From SIG598 sp045538015 (lineage in GTDB: Bacteria; Bacillota; Clostridia; Oscillospirales; Acutalibacteraceae): a DNA stretch of 36,908 bases. Location of the stretch: assembly GCA_045538015.1 (NCBI GenBank), contig JAZSQO010000058.1:1-36908 (forward strand). The letters are read 5' to 3'. Numbering within the stretch: the first letter of the stretch is position 1; every line of letters begins with the position of its first letter. The position numbers were made by a program, and so were the translations under genes. The notes beneath the pieces are model-generated. The model did not search any database, was not told the origin of the DNA, and saw only the letters and a list, made by a program, of their open reading frames with translations. Shown one piece after another: positions 29,189 to 36,908 of this stretch.

Positions 29189-31333
29189 TCAGTCAGCTAT
29201 GTCCACTCTGGTGGTGGCGAAGATGATCTCTTCCTCCGGGTACACCTCATACATCGTGGTAACGGTCTGCTCCGGCTGGGCGAAGGTCAGCTCGCCGGTG
29301 GCCTCGAAGCTGTCAATGTCGAAGCGGAAGAGGGTGTAGTCGGAGCAGATGTAGAAGCTGTCCCCGATGTAGAGACTGCGGAGGGTGCCGTTGAGCTTGG
29401 TGTGATCCATTTCCAGCACATAGCGCTCGTAGAAACCGCTGTCCGCGCTGTAGCCGTAGACGAGGTAGCCGTCCCAGATAGGGAAGGCGATGACATCCCG
29501 GTCGGCGGAAACAAGGGCGGCCTTGTGGTTGTAGAGAGCCTCGGAATAGCTGATGTCCTCCAGCAGAAGCTTATGCTTTTCGGTGACATCGGCGGGATCG
29601 CTTATGTCGAACATACTCAGCTTCATGCAGTTGGTGGCTCCGGTCTCCTCGTCGGCGTCCATGCCCAGACCGAGCATCAGGCCGTCGGCAAAGGGGTGCA
29701 TATACTGGGAGAAGCCGGGGATTTTAAGCGCGCTGAGCAGAGTGGGAGCGGTGGGGTCGGACAGGTCGACGGCAAAGAGAGGATCGACCTGACGGAAGGT
29801 GACGAAGTAGCCTGTATCGCCGCTGAAGCGCACGGAATACACCCGCTCGTCCTTGGCAAGGCCGTCAAGGCTGCCGATGATGTTCAGGCTGTCGTCAAGG
29901 GTGTAAAGGCCGTTGGTGGAGGTGCTGCTCCAGTCGTAGCGGTCGATGCCGTCGGTGTATATCTTCTCCACGGAGGTGTAGCCGGTGGTGACCACGCGGA
30001 GCACGCCATTGTGGCGGTCGAGGGAGAACTGATTGAGCAGAGAGCCGGGCACGGTGCCGGTGGCGGTCAGATTGATCGCGCCCTCGCTGATGGTGTAGCT
30101 GATGAGCTTGGTGCTGTCGCTGTAGGTGCGGATGGTGACGTTCTCGCCGTTTTCGGTGGTCTCTTCCTCCTCGTTGCTGCTTTTGGAGCAGGCGAGGATG
30201 ATCCGCTCGGTGTCGGCGTAGACGGTGGTTCCGCTGCCGAAGGTGGCCTCAGTGGCGGCAAATTCGTTGCCGGTGCGGATGTTGACCGAGGATATCACCG
30301 CGTAGGTGGAGGCGCTGGGCTCGGGCAGGATGCACACATCGGCGGCGGCCATGGGAGCGCTCTGTCCGTCAACGCACAGCAGCGGGACATAGGTCTCGGG
30401 GTCGTTCTCGTCGATCTCGCTGTAGACACCGTAGGAGGTGACGAGGTAGATGTAGTCGCCGATAAGGCGGGAGTCGTTGAGATAGCCGCTCTGGGAGCAG
30501 TCGCCGATGAGCGCCGGAGCGGCACGGTCGGTGATGTCATATACCAGCACGCCGGAGAAGCTGTCGTATCTCCAGTCGCTGCCCTCGCTCCTTACCTCCT
30601 TGTTGTAAAGGACGGCAAGACGGTCGCCGCTGACATAGATGTTGCTGACGCCTAACCAGCCATTTTCCGGAGTGTTGTCCTTGACAGCACCGATGGAGGT
30701 GACGGTGGCCATGTTCACCGGGTCGATGATATACACGGTGCCGCAGGACAGACGATAGATGTAATCGCCGTCGGTCTTGATGATGTCGGCCTCGTCCACA
30801 TTCTCCTTCTGGGTGTTGGTAGCGGAGTAGTCCTTGCCGGCATTGTCGGCAGCGTCGTTGTACACCTCAGGCTCGACGGCCTGAGGCGCGGCGGTGGCGA
30901 GGGTCTCGGGCACGGTTGTCACGGGAGAGCCGGATACCGGCATTTCCGGCGCCATTTCCGACACGGCTTCTTCCATCACCGCGCCGTCGGTCAGCACGCC
31001 AAAGCCGGCGTAATAATCGGAACCGTTCTCCTTGCGCAGAGAGCGGACGGCGTCGTAGATCTCGTCGTAGTCGGCGGCGGAGTGCAGGTCGCCAACACTG
31101 ACCACTTCGGTGAGCGGCAGGTCAACGCCTCTGCCGTGGTTGGCGATGATGGGCAGGCAGATCAGCGCCGCCAGCACCACGCAGGCGGCTGTGGCCACGG
31201 AGATGATGGTAATGACGGGCTTGCTGGATTTGCTTTCTTTGTTTTCAGTCATGTTGATTACCCCTTCCGGCAAGGAATCCGGAGCCTTTAGCAGCTCGTT
31301 GTCCACGCGATATTTTTCTCTGAAGTCACTCAT
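29189..31333 (-). CDS. Membrane-anchored beta-propeller protein, probable anti-sigma factor
   Basis: A 714-residue type II membrane protein. Residues 1-38 are cytosolic, one helix spans about 39-62 (VITIISVATAACVVLAALIC), and the large extracellular part carries a C-terminal beta-propeller of the Beta_propel family (PF09826-like): YSATNTQKENVDEADIIKTD is its signature opening, followed by repeated VYIIDPVNMATV, VLVYDITDRAAPALIG, LFAVDLSDPTAPTLLS and MFDISDPADVTE blades. The gene overlaps the end of the ECF sigma gene by eight bases with GGAGG before its ATG. This arrangement is usual for anti-sigma factors, though the short cytosolic segment has no recognisable zinc anti-sigma motif. It could sense a surface ligand and release the sigma factor; that is inference. 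Confidence 0.85.
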   Translation of the reverse strand: MSDFREKYRVDNELLKAPDSLPEGVINMTENKESKSSKPVITIISVATAACVVLAALICLPIIANHGRGVDLPLTEVVSVGDLHSAADYDEIYDAVRSLRKENGSDYYAGFGVLTDGAVMEEAVSEMAPEMPVSGSPVTTVPETLATAAPQAVEPEVYNDAADNAGKDYSATNTQKENVDEADIIKTDGDYIYRLSCGTVYIIDPVNMATVTSIGAVKDNTPENGWLGVSNIYVSGDRLAVLYNKEVRSEGSDWRYDSFSGVLVYDITDRAAPALIGDCSQSGYLNDSRLIGDYIYLVTSYGVYSEIDENDPETYVPLLCVDGQSAPMAAADVCILPEPSASTYAVISSVNIRTGNEFAATEATFGSGTTVYADTERIILACSKSSNEEEETTENGENVTIRTYSDSTKLISYTISEGAINLTATGTVPGSLLNQFSLDRHNGVLRVVTTGYTSVEKIYTDGIDRYDWSSTSTNGLYTLDDSLNIIGSLDGLAKDERVYSVRFSGDTGYFVTFRQVDPLFAVDLSDPTAPTLLSALKIPGFSQYMHPFADGLMLGLGMDADEETGATNCMKLSMFDISDPADVTEKHKLLLEDISYSEALYNHKAALVSADRDVIAFPIWDGYLVYGYSADSGFYERYVLEMDHTKLNGTLRSLYIGDSFYICSDYTLFRFDIDSFEATGELTFAQPEQTVTTMYEVYPEEEIIFATTRVDIAD

Positions 31334-31844
31334 CGATATCCTCCTTGAGTTGATAGCGCAGCTCCTCCCGGGCCCGGAACAGCCGGGACTTGACCGCCGA
31401 CCGGCTCAGGCCGGTGAGCTGGGCTATCTGGTCTATGGAGCAGTCCTCGTAATAGTAAAGATGCACCACCGTGCGCTGGCTTTTGGGCAGCTCCATGACC
31501 GCGTAGTACACCTCGGTCTGCTGCTCCATGCGGGCGGTGACATCCTCGCCGGCCTCCTCGCCCACGGCAGCCCGACGCTTCCACGCCGAGGTCAGCAGGC
31601 TGTTGCTGCAGTTGACGGCAGTGCGGATAAACCACGCCTTTTCGTGGCCCTCGTCGGCAAACCGCGGCGCAAAGCGTATGTACCGGCAGAACACCTCCTG
31701 CAGCACATCCTCGGCGTCGGCGGCGTTGAGGGTGCGCACAAAGGCCAGACGGTATATCATGTTTCTATGCTTGCTGTACATTTTTTCCACCAGCTCCGGG
31801 CTGACCTGCCCGGCGGCCTCGGTGGGTACGGTAAAGAAAATCAC
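31326..31844 (-). CDS. ECF-type RNA polymerase sigma factor
   Basis: A 172-residue group IV sigma-70 factor. Region 2 contains YSKHRNMIYRLAF and AEDVLQEVFCRYIRF; region 4 contains LPKSQRTVVHLYYYEDCSIDQIAQLTG and the recognition helix SRSAVKSRLFRAREEL. A linker of about 30 residues joins them, without an extra regulatory domain. The start is GTG at 31844 after AAGGGG. It is translationally coupled to the beta-propeller gene, the probable anti-sigma. An upstream ECF-like promoter suggests autoregulation. Confidence 0.92.
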   Translation of the reverse strand: MIFFTVPTEAAGQVSPELVEKMYSKHRNMIYRLAFVRTLNAADAEDVLQEVFCRYIRFAPRFADEGHEKAWFIRTAVNCSNSLLTSAWKRRAAVGEEAGEDVTARMEQQTEVYYAVMELPKSQRTVVHLYYYEDCSIDQIAQLTGLSRSAVKSRLFRAREELRYQLKEDIDE

Positions 31845-31868
31845 AGGTGATCACCCCTTGCATATATA

Positions 31869-31895
31869 TAACCGCGCAGGGAAGGATTTGGTTGC
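31869..31895 (-). promoter_or_regulatory. Putative ECF-type autoregulated promoter
   Basis: Minus strand GCAACC (31890-31895), 15-base spacer, CGGTTA (31869-31874). The AAC-type -35 and CG-containing -10 are those of ECF promoters; no good sigma-A promoter is seen at this place. Confidence 0.45.
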
Positions 31896-32040
31896 GGAAA
31901 AATATAAAAATTTTTCTTCCAGACAGAAAATATTTTTGCGGAGTTTTTTCACCTCTTTTTTTGTCCCGTCAATAGGACATAATAATTATGCTTATGGTAT
32001 ACACTAAATGTGTTCAGATTCAGAATATCAGGTGCGTTTT

Positions 32041-32316
32041 ATGAAAAGAATTATCGACACGGAACAACTGAACATCACCGGCTCCCACATCCGCGAGGCT
32101 CGCCTGCGGGCCGGACTGAGCCAGAAGCAGCTCTCCGACCGACTGGAGCTGATGGCGGTGTACACCTGCCGCGGCTCCATTTCCCGGATAGAGCACGGCC
32201 GCCGCGCCGTAAGCGACATCGAGCTGGACGCCATTTCCCGGGCGCTGAACGTGTCCATCGACACACTTTTCGGCCGGGAGGCCAAGGGCAATGCCCCTGA
32301 CAGAAAGCCGAGATGA
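32041..32316 (+). CDS. XRE/Cro-CI family HTH protein
   Basis: A 91-residue DNA-binding protein, almost entirely one Cro/CI helix-turn-helix domain: IREARLRAGLSQKQLSDRL, then GSISRIEHGRRAVSDIELDA and ISRALNVSIDTLF. ATG at 32041 is preferred because AGGTG lies before it; a longer start at 32008 has no binding site. The targets are unknown. It converges with a second small HTH gene. The stop codon falls in the loop of a perfect ten-pair hairpin. Confidence 0.88.
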   Translation: MKRIIDTEQLNITGSHIREARLRAGLSQKQLSDRLELMAVYTCRGSISRIEHGRRAVSDIELDAISRALNVSIDTLFGREAKGNAPDRKPR

Positions 32317-32326
32317 CGGCTTTCTG
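32301..32326 (+). other. Perfect hairpin around the HTH gene's stop codon
   Basis: CAGAAAGCCG - AGATGA - CGGCTTTCTG, ten matched pairs; the TGA stop codon lies in the six-base loop. No T-run follows; a stronger terminator comes 36 bases later. Confidence 0.6.
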
Positions 32327-32361
32327 AGCAAATCCGCGTATTTGCGCGTAAATAATAGTAT

Positions 32362-32391
32362 AAAGCCCGCCGGGTCATTCGGCGGGCTTTA
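32362..32391. terminator. Bidirectional terminator between the two HTH genes
   Basis: Eleven-pair stem AAAGCCCGCCG / CGGCGGGCTTT with a seven-base loop. Its right end touches the stop codon of the minus-strand HTH gene. Confidence 0.8.
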
Positions 32392-32601
32392 ATCTTTGAA
32401 TTCAACTATGTCGTTGGGCGTGCAGCCGATTATGCGGCAGAGCTTTTCCATGGTCAGCAGGGTTATATTTTTGTTCTTCTTCAGCGCGTCAAGTGTTTTG
32501 TTGTCGATGCCGCTCACAAGCAGCCGATACTGGGACACGCCCTTCCGCTTCATGGTCTCCCACAGCGGGTCGTAACTGATTATTGCTCTCACCCTTTCCA
32601 C
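32389..32601 (-). CDS. Small Cro/CI-type HTH protein
   Basis: A 70-residue helix-turn-helix protein of the YozG/XRE-short type: ISYDPLWETMKRKGVSQYRLL, then IDNKTLDALKKNKNITLLTMEKLCRIIGCTPNDIVEF, the pattern common to many short Firmicutes regulators. The GTG at 32601 is used; the GTG nine bases farther in is the alternative. It starts close behind the GAPDH terminator, so it has either a compact promoter there or read-through from GAPDH. Target unknown. Confidence 0.85.
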   Translation of the reverse strand: MERVRAIISYDPLWETMKRKGVSQYRLLVSGIDNKTLDALKKNKNITLLTMEKLCRIIGCTPNDIVEFKD

Positions 32602-32609
32602 ATTTGCCT

Positions 32610-32643
32610 AAAAACAGCCCCCGGATGAAGCATCCGGGGGCTG
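32610..32643 (-). terminator. Intrinsic terminator of GAPDH
   Basis: Minus strand: 13 perfect pairs CAGCCCCCGGATG / CATCCGGGGGCTG with a three-base loop, then T5. Confidence 0.95.
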
Positions 32644-32674
32644 AAATTACGCAGCTATATTCTCTGAGCAGAAA

Positions 32675-33685
32675 TTAGGCAAGCTCAGCGAAGTACTTGA
32701 TGGTGCGGACCATCTGAGAGGTGTAGCTGTTCTCGTTGTCGTACCAGGAAACGACCTGAACCTGATAGGTGTCGTCGTCGATCTTGGCGACCATGGTCTG
32801 GGTGGCATCGAAGATGGAGCCATAGGTGGAACCGATGATGTCAGAGGAGACGATCTGATCGGTGTTGTAGCCGAAGGAGGGGGAAGCAGCGGCCTTCATG
32901 GCAGCGTTGATGCCCTCAACGGTAACATCGGAACCCTTGACAACAGCGACAAGGATGGTGGTGGAACCGGTGATGGTGGGAACGCGCTGAGCAGAGCCGA
33001 TGAGCTTGCCGTTCAGCTCGGGGATAACCAGGCCGATAGCCTTGGCAGCACCAGTGCTGTTGGGAACGATGTTGGCAGCGCCGGCACGGGCACGACGGAG
33101 GTCGCCCTTGCGGTGAGGACCATCGAGGATCATCTGATCACCGGTGTAAGCGTGAACGGTGGTCATGATGCCGCTCTGGATGGCAGCGTAATCGTTCAGA
33201 GCCTTAGCCATGGGGGCGAGGCAGTTGGTGGTGCAGGAAGCAGCGGAGATGATGGTGTCATCAGCCTTCAGGATGTTCTGGTTGACGCCGAAAACGACGG
33301 TGGGCAGATCGTTGCCTGCGGGAGCAGAGATAACGACCTTCTTAGCGCCGGCATTGATGTGAGCCTGGCTCTTTTCCTTGGAAGCGAAGAAACCGGTGCA
33401 CTCCAGAACGACGTCAACGCCGATCTTGGCCCAGGGCAGGTTGGCGGGATCCTTCTCAGCGAGGATCTCGATCTTGGTGCCGTCAACAGAGATGGGGGTG
33501 TTGTCAGCCTCGACCTCGTGGTTGTAGCGGCCCTGAGCGGAGTCATACTTCAGCAGGTGAGCGAGCATCTTGGGGCTGGTCAGATCGTTGATAGCAACAA
33601 CCTCATAACCCTCTGCGCCGAACATCTGACGGAAAGCCAGACGGCCGATTCTGCCGAAACCGTTAATTGCAACTCTGGTAGCCAT
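32675..33685 (-). CDS. gap: Glyceraldehyde-3-phosphate dehydrogenase, type I
   Basis: A 336-residue glycolytic enzyme oxidising glyceraldehyde 3-phosphate to 1,3-bisphosphoglycerate with NAD+. N-terminal Rossmann motif INGFGRIGRL, catalytic Cys in SAASCTTNCLAP, base His in TVHAYTGDQ, phosphate-binding GAAKAIGLVIPEL and C-terminal SWYDNENSY. Asp of INDLT after the second strand fits NAD+ preference. Length is normal. Strong AGGAGG before the ATG and a strong promoter and terminator make it a highly expressed single-gene unit. Confidence 0.98.
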   Translation of the reverse strand: MATRVAINGFGRIGRLAFRQMFGAEGYEVVAINDLTSPKMLAHLLKYDSAQGRYNHEVEADNTPISVDGTKIEILAEKDPANLPWAKIGVDVVLECTGFFASKEKSQAHINAGAKKVVISAPAGNDLPTVVFGVNQNILKADDTIISAASCTTNCLAPMAKALNDYAAIQSGIMTTVHAYTGDQMILDGPHRKGDLRRARAGAANIVPNSTGAAKAIGLVIPELNGKLIGSAQRVPTITGSTTILVAVVKGSDVTVEGINAAMKAAASPSFGYNTDQIVSSDIIGSTYGSIFDATQTMVAKIDDDTYQVQVVSWYDNENSYTSQMVRTIKYFAELA

Positions 33686-33731
33686 AATGAATTTTCCTCC
33701 TGTTATTTTGGAATCTTTGGGTTCGTATGAT

Positions 33732-33760
33732 ATTTTAGCCTTTTTGCGGTCGTTTTACAA
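33732..33760 (-). promoter_or_regulatory. Promoter of gap
   Basis: Minus strand TTGTAA (33755-33760), 17-base spacer, TAAAAT (33732-33737); leader of about 40 bases. Confidence 0.75.
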
Positions 33761-33867
33761 GAGTTTGTTAGATAATTAACCACCGCCGGGCAAAAATCCT
33801 TGTTGTGACCAATTTAGATGAAAACAAACGCTGTGATTTGGTTATAGTGCTCACGGTTCAGCGGGTG

Positions 33868-35991
33868 TTATTCTTCGTAATACCCGTCGTCATCGTCGTC
33901 ATCGTAATAATCGTCGTCGTCATACTCGTCGTACTCGTCATCGTACTCGTCGTCATATTCGTCGTCGTACTCATCCTCGTACTCGTCATCATATTCATCT
34001 TCGTACTCGTCCTCATACTCGTACTCTTCGTAGTCGTAATCGTCCTCGTACTCCTCATATTCCTCGTCGTACTCGTCCTCATACTCGTCGTAGTACTCTT
34101 CCTCGTAGCGAGGCTGAGGTCTTGCGCGGCGGGGATCCCGCCGTCTGTATTCCTCCAGCTCGGCCAGCCGGTCGGTCAGAGTGCCGTCGTGGCGGCCGGA
34201 GCCGAGGGTGACAGTGCGGGTGGGCGGCGGCGCGGGATACTCGCGCTCGTCGGAATGGTCGTCGGCATCGTCCAGAACGCTGATGACGGCCTCGTCCTCG
34301 GGCACATCCATTTCCACCTCCGCGGGCGGGATGCCGGAGGGAGCCTCGGGCACGCTCTCCACCGAGCGCTGGATCTGCTCGGTGAGCTGCTCGATGTCGC
34401 CGTTCATGTCCTCGGCGGCCAGAGAAGCGGCCAGCACCGCGGACATCGCGGCTTCCTCGTCGCTCACGTTGACCGTGGGCGGCGGAGGCGGCGGCAGCTC
34501 TTCGCTCTGCATATTCAGGGCGCTTTCGCCGGACAGCATCTGGTCACGGAAGGAGTCCAGACCGCCGTATTTCTTTCTTGTGTTGATGGAAGGGCCGCCG
34601 TAGGAGCGAACCTCGAAGGAGTCGGGCATTCTCATGCCGCCGCGGTTGGGACGGCCGTGTCTGGGAGCGCGCTGGCTGTCCACCTGCCGCTGGATGTCAA
34701 CGGTCTGGGGGGCAGCGCCCATGCCCATCTGGTCGTTCATGGCGTTCTGCTGACGCATCATGGTCTGCTGCATCATGTTCTGCTGCATCTGCTGCTGCAT
34801 CATCTGCTGCTGGTACATATTCTGCTGCATCTGCTGCATATTCTGCTGGTGCATCATCTGCTGGCGGTAGAGATTCTGCTGCATCTGCTGCTGGCGCATC
34901 ATGTTCTGCTGCTGCATCATCTGCTGCTGATACATATTCTGCTGCATGGCGCGCTGCTGCATCATCTGCTGCTGGTACATCTGCTGCTGCATCTGACGCT
35001 GCTGAGCCATTTCCTGCTCAGCCTCACGGCGCTGCTTTCTGCCGAAGGCCATTTCTTCTTCCTCCTCCCGTTGCTGGATGGAAAGATTGATGAGCATCAC
35101 CAGGGCAAATGCGCCGATGGCGATGTCGCCGTAATCAGGGGCAAGGCCGTAGCTCTCCGCGATATCCGCGTAGGTCTCGGCAAAGGCGCCCTCCTGAGCG
35201 TTCTTGCCGTAGAGCATAAGTACAAGGCGGGATATTCCGGAGGCCAGAGCCAGCATGGCGGTAAGGCCGCCGTATACCGAGGTCCACTTGGCGGAGGCTC
35301 CGCCGACGCCGGCAAGGAACTTGCCCAGCGAGACCATGAAAAGAGTCATGCTTATGAGCATCACCATCTCTACCGAGCGCTCGGCGATGCTGGCGTGGGA
35401 GGTCATTTCAAGAAAGGTGAGCACAAGGCGCATTCCCACCCACAGCACCGGCATTATCATGAGCATCGGAGTGCTTTCCAGCATATTCCGGCCGGTGAAG
35501 AAGCCGATGGATACGATGAGCAGCGCAAGGGCGGCGCCGATGCCCACGCCCATGCACACCTGCCACACGATATCCGGGATGCCGCTGGATTCCATCGCGG
35601 CCAGCTCCGCCTCGGGGCCGACCTCGATGACCGGCTCGGTGTCCTTGCCCATGTTCATCAGGGCGGTCACCTGAGTGTAGCCGATGGCGCCGGCTGCGAT
35701 GATGCCGAAGATGCCCATCGGGATGAACCGGCGGTCGCCGCTGAATTCCGGGAACTTGCGGTTCATGCCTCCGGTCAGGGCGATGATGAAGGCGAACAGC
35801 ACAAGGGCGCCGGGAAGCAGGAAGGAAGCCGAAAGGGATTCCACTATGCCCGGACGGGCATAAGGCTCCACTCCTTCAGCCAGCCGTCCGTCGGCGGTGT
35901 TCAGCAGAGTATCGAGAAGATGACAACAAGCCAGCACGACCGCAAGGATCGTCCCGACTATTGTCGCGGCATTGGATTTTTGCAATGTCAT
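33868..35991 (-). CDS. Multi-TM protein with Gln/Met-rich segment and Asp/Glu/Tyr tail
   Basis: A 707-residue protein of unknown function. Residues 1-304 hold about eight membrane helices (for example 10-32, 52-73, 88-110, 141-165, 172-195, 208-228, 238-262, 288-304). An acidic-to-basic switch (REEEEE, then GRKQRRE) leads to residues 326-417, almost only Gln, Met, Asn, Tyr and Arg in a QQQMMQQ/NMYQQQMMQ pattern. A disordered stretch with PPPPPP near 500 and acidic helices follows. The last 80 residues (628-707) contain 55 Asp/Glu and 23 Tyr with only one Arg and one Gly. Such tails are cytosolic, highly charged and can bind cations, basic proteins or act in condensates. Good GGAGG before the ATG and a consensus promoter show it is expressed as a single gene. 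Confidence 0.85.
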   Translation of the reverse strand: MTLQKSNAATIVGTILAVVLACCHLLDTLLNTADGRLAEGVEPYARPGIVESLSASFLLPGALVLFAFIIALTGGMNRKFPEFSGDRRFIPMGIFGIIAAGAIGYTQVTALMNMGKDTEPVIEVGPEAELAAMESSGIPDIVWQVCMGVGIGAALALLIVSIGFFTGRNMLESTPMLMIMPVLWVGMRLVLTFLEMTSHASIAERSVEMVMLISMTLFMVSLGKFLAGVGGASAKWTSVYGGLTAMLALASGISRLVLMLYGKNAQEGAFAETYADIAESYGLAPDYGDIAIGAFALVMLINLSIQQREEEEEMAFGRKQRREAEQEMAQQRQMQQQMYQQQMMQQRAMQQNMYQQQMMQQQNMMRQQQMQQNLYRQQMMHQQNMQQMQQNMYQQQMMQQQMQQNMMQQTMMRQQNAMNDQMGMGAAPQTVDIQRQVDSQRAPRHGRPNRGGMRMPDSFEVRSYGGPSINTRKKYGGLDSFRDQMLSGESALNMQSEELPPPPPPTVNVSDEEAAMSAVLAASLAAEDMNGDIEQLTEQIQRSVESVPEAPSGIPPAEVEMDVPEDEAVISVLDDADDHSDEREYPAPPPTRTVTLGSGRHDGTLTDRLAELEEYRRRDPRRARPQPRYEEEYYDEYEDEYDEEYEEYEDDYDYEEYEYEDEYEDEYDDEYEDEYDDEYDDEYDDEYDEYDDDDYYDDDDDDGYYEE
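33871..34110 (-). repeat. Coding repeat for the D/E/Y tail
   Basis: Short-period repetition of GACGA(G/A)TA(C/T)-type codon groups encoding DEY, DDEY and EDEY units at the end of the multi-TM gene; prone to slippage in whole codons. Confidence 0.85.
34741..35016 (-). repeat. Coding repeat for the Gln/Met segment
   Basis: CAGCAG/ATGATG-type tandem codons, encoding variants of QNMYQQQMMQQ at residues 326-417 of the multi-TM protein; imperfect units of roughly 10-13 codons. Confidence 0.85.
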
Positions 35992-36068
35992 TTATTGAGA
36001 CCCTCCTCTCGGGAACGGGCTTTATGTTGGTGGAAAAGACGCATTTTCACACTTCTTCTCAATCTATA

Positions 36069-36097
36069 ATTGTATATTAACAATCACTTTATGTCAA
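36069..36097 (-). promoter_or_regulatory. Promoter of the multi-TM gene
   Basis: Minus strand TTGACA (36092-36097), 17-base spacer, TACAAT (36069-36074). A 13-base palindrome TGATAAATTATCA (36098-36110) abuts the -35 box and could be an operator. Confidence 0.8.
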
Positions 36098-36107
36098 TGA
36101 TAAATTA

Positions 36108-36851
36108 TCAGTGGCGCTGGTCGGTGTTGTAAAAGGTTTCGCAGAATCGGCCGGAAAAGGCCTCCGGCTCTCCGGCGATGTCCAGATGGGAAAGGTCGCC
36201 GAAGCGGCTGCACCGGAAGGCAGCGATGCCCTCTTCCCTCTCCTCGGTGTTGAGAACTGTCACGCCCGTGGGCAGGGCGATAAAGCCGTGCCACAGCGCG
36301 AAAGGCGAAATGCCCAGCAGATGGCCGAGGATTACGCACTCCACGCCGAAGTGGCAGAAGAGCATGAGGCTGTCCTCGTTTGCCTTCTCCACCCGGTACA
36401 CCATGCCCTCCCGGCGGTAGCCGTGGGAGGCGAGGATGGCGTCGATGCCCTCGTTGACCGCCTGAATCTTGCCGGCGGTGTCCGAGGCGGTGAAATATTC
36501 GCTGGTCAGCCACTTCTCCCGGTCGAACAGCTCGGGATGGGCGTTCCAGTAGGCAGGCATGGTATCCCACGCCACATTGCGGATCTGGCCGGTGACCGGG
36601 TCGGGCACCTTCGCGTCAAACTCCCGCAGCCACGGCATTACCTCCGCCTCCACGGGCTGACCACGGCGGGCGCTCATGCGGCGCAGAGTCTCGGCGGAGG
36701 TGTCCTTTGCCCGTCCCAGAGGCGAGCAGTAGCAGACGGCGTCGATGTGCTCCAGCCGGCCGGCGAGAAGCTCCGCCTCCCGCCATCCCTTTTCGGTAAG
36801 GGAGTCGATAGAATAATCCAGATCCGCATGGCGGACGATGTATAATTTCAT
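36108..36851 (-). CDS. Histidine phosphatase family protein (phosphoglycerate-mutase-like)
   Basis: A 247-residue member of the histidine phosphatase superfamily. The catalytic motif IVRHADLDYS gives Arg7 and His8 (phospho-accepting His); YCSPLGRAKDTSAETL follows with the second Arg, and FCHFGVECVILGHLLG carries the second catalytic His. A longer insertion (about residues 75-140) with many Trp and Tyr separates the halves, larger than in small SixA or CobC types. The substrate is unknown. ATG at 36851 is used because AGGTGAT lies before it; a GTG three codons earlier is the alternative. No clear terminator follows before the next promoter. Confidence 0.9.
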   Translation of the reverse strand: MKLYIVRHADLDYSIDSLTEKGWREAELLAGRLEHIDAVCYCSPLGRAKDTSAETLRRMSARRGQPVEAEVMPWLREFDAKVPDPVTGQIRNVAWDTMPAYWNAHPELFDREKWLTSEYFTASDTAGKIQAVNEGIDAILASHGYRREGMVYRVEKANEDSLMLFCHFGVECVILGHLLGISPFALWHGFIALPTGVTVLNTEEREEGIAAFRCSRFGDLSHLDIAGEPEAFSGRFCETFYNTDQRH

Positions 36852-36908
36852 TGGGATCACCTTTTTGTTGACAGATTGTCGGTTTATATCAGTTTTGTGG
36901 GTCTATTA

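Noticed and set aside
34741..35016. CTGCTG/CATCAT repeats considered as a CRISPR array or structural repeat
   Set aside because: The units are in-frame codons for Gln and Met with no unique spacers of constant length.
33805..36069. Plus-strand open frame of 754 codons over the multi-TM gene
   Set aside because: Its Val/Leu/Ile repeats are only the complement of the Asp/Glu/Tyr codons; the minus frame has promoter, ribosome binding site and membrane topology.

Overview
The window looks like a chromosomal segment of a GC-rich Gram-positive anaerobe of the Clostridia, probably Oscillospiraceae-like. The basis is AddAB instead of RecBCD, strong AGGAGG-type ribosome binding sites with several TTG/GTG starts, a zinc-type bL31, PadR and ECF regulators, and teichoic-acid-type enzymes. 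The taxonomic call is inference. Most genes are GC-rich; two stretches (about 4.2-4.9 kb and 17.0-18.6 kb) are clearly AT-richer and look acquired.

Layout. 1-2.9 kb: the start of a one-TM protein, an AraC regulator, and two LiaF-like membrane proteins. 3.0-7.9 kb: a polyamine ABC transporter, potA-potB-potC plus a separately promoted potD, interrupted by an AT-rich acetyltransferase on the other strand. 8.0-15.8 kb: a HAD phosphatase with addB and addA (double-strand-break repair). 16.0-16.9 kb: rpmE and a YigZ-family gene. 17.0-18.6 kb: an AT-rich islet of three small orphan genes; two unrelated ones share the same upstream promoter cassette and a similar downstream flank, and a duplicated terminator lies around the first. 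18.6-27.6 kb: a cell-surface glycopolymer operon (TagA/WecG-type transferase, UDP-GlcNAc 2-epimerase, two GT4 transferases, an unusual fusion of a Wzy/ligase-like membrane domain to a TagB/TagF-like domain, a Wzx-type flippase, a PHP phosphoesterase). 27.6-29.1 kb: a PadR regulator with its membrane partner and two matching operators. 29.2-31.9 kb: an ECF sigma factor with a membrane-anchored beta-propeller protein as likely anti-sigma. 32.0-32.6 kb: two small convergent HTH genes. 32.7-33.7 kb: GAPDH. 33.9-36.0 kb: a multi-TM protein with a Gln/Met-rich segment and an 80-residue tail made almost only of Asp, Glu and Tyr. 36.1-36.9 kb: a histidine phosphatase.

Regulation. Good sigma-A-type promoters (-35/-10 spacing 17 or 18) can be read for most units. 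In three of them (potA, potD, and the glycopolymer operon) a terminator-like hairpin followed by a T-run lies between promoter and first start codon, with no upstream gene it could serve; these are candidate transcription attenuators. No tRNA, rRNA, CRISPR array, transposase or phage gene was seen.

Best candidates for something undescribed: the Wzy-TagF fusion in a teichoic-acid/Wzx hybrid locus, the orphan-gene cassettes with shared flanks, the attenuator-like leaders, and the Q/M + D/E/Y membrane protein.
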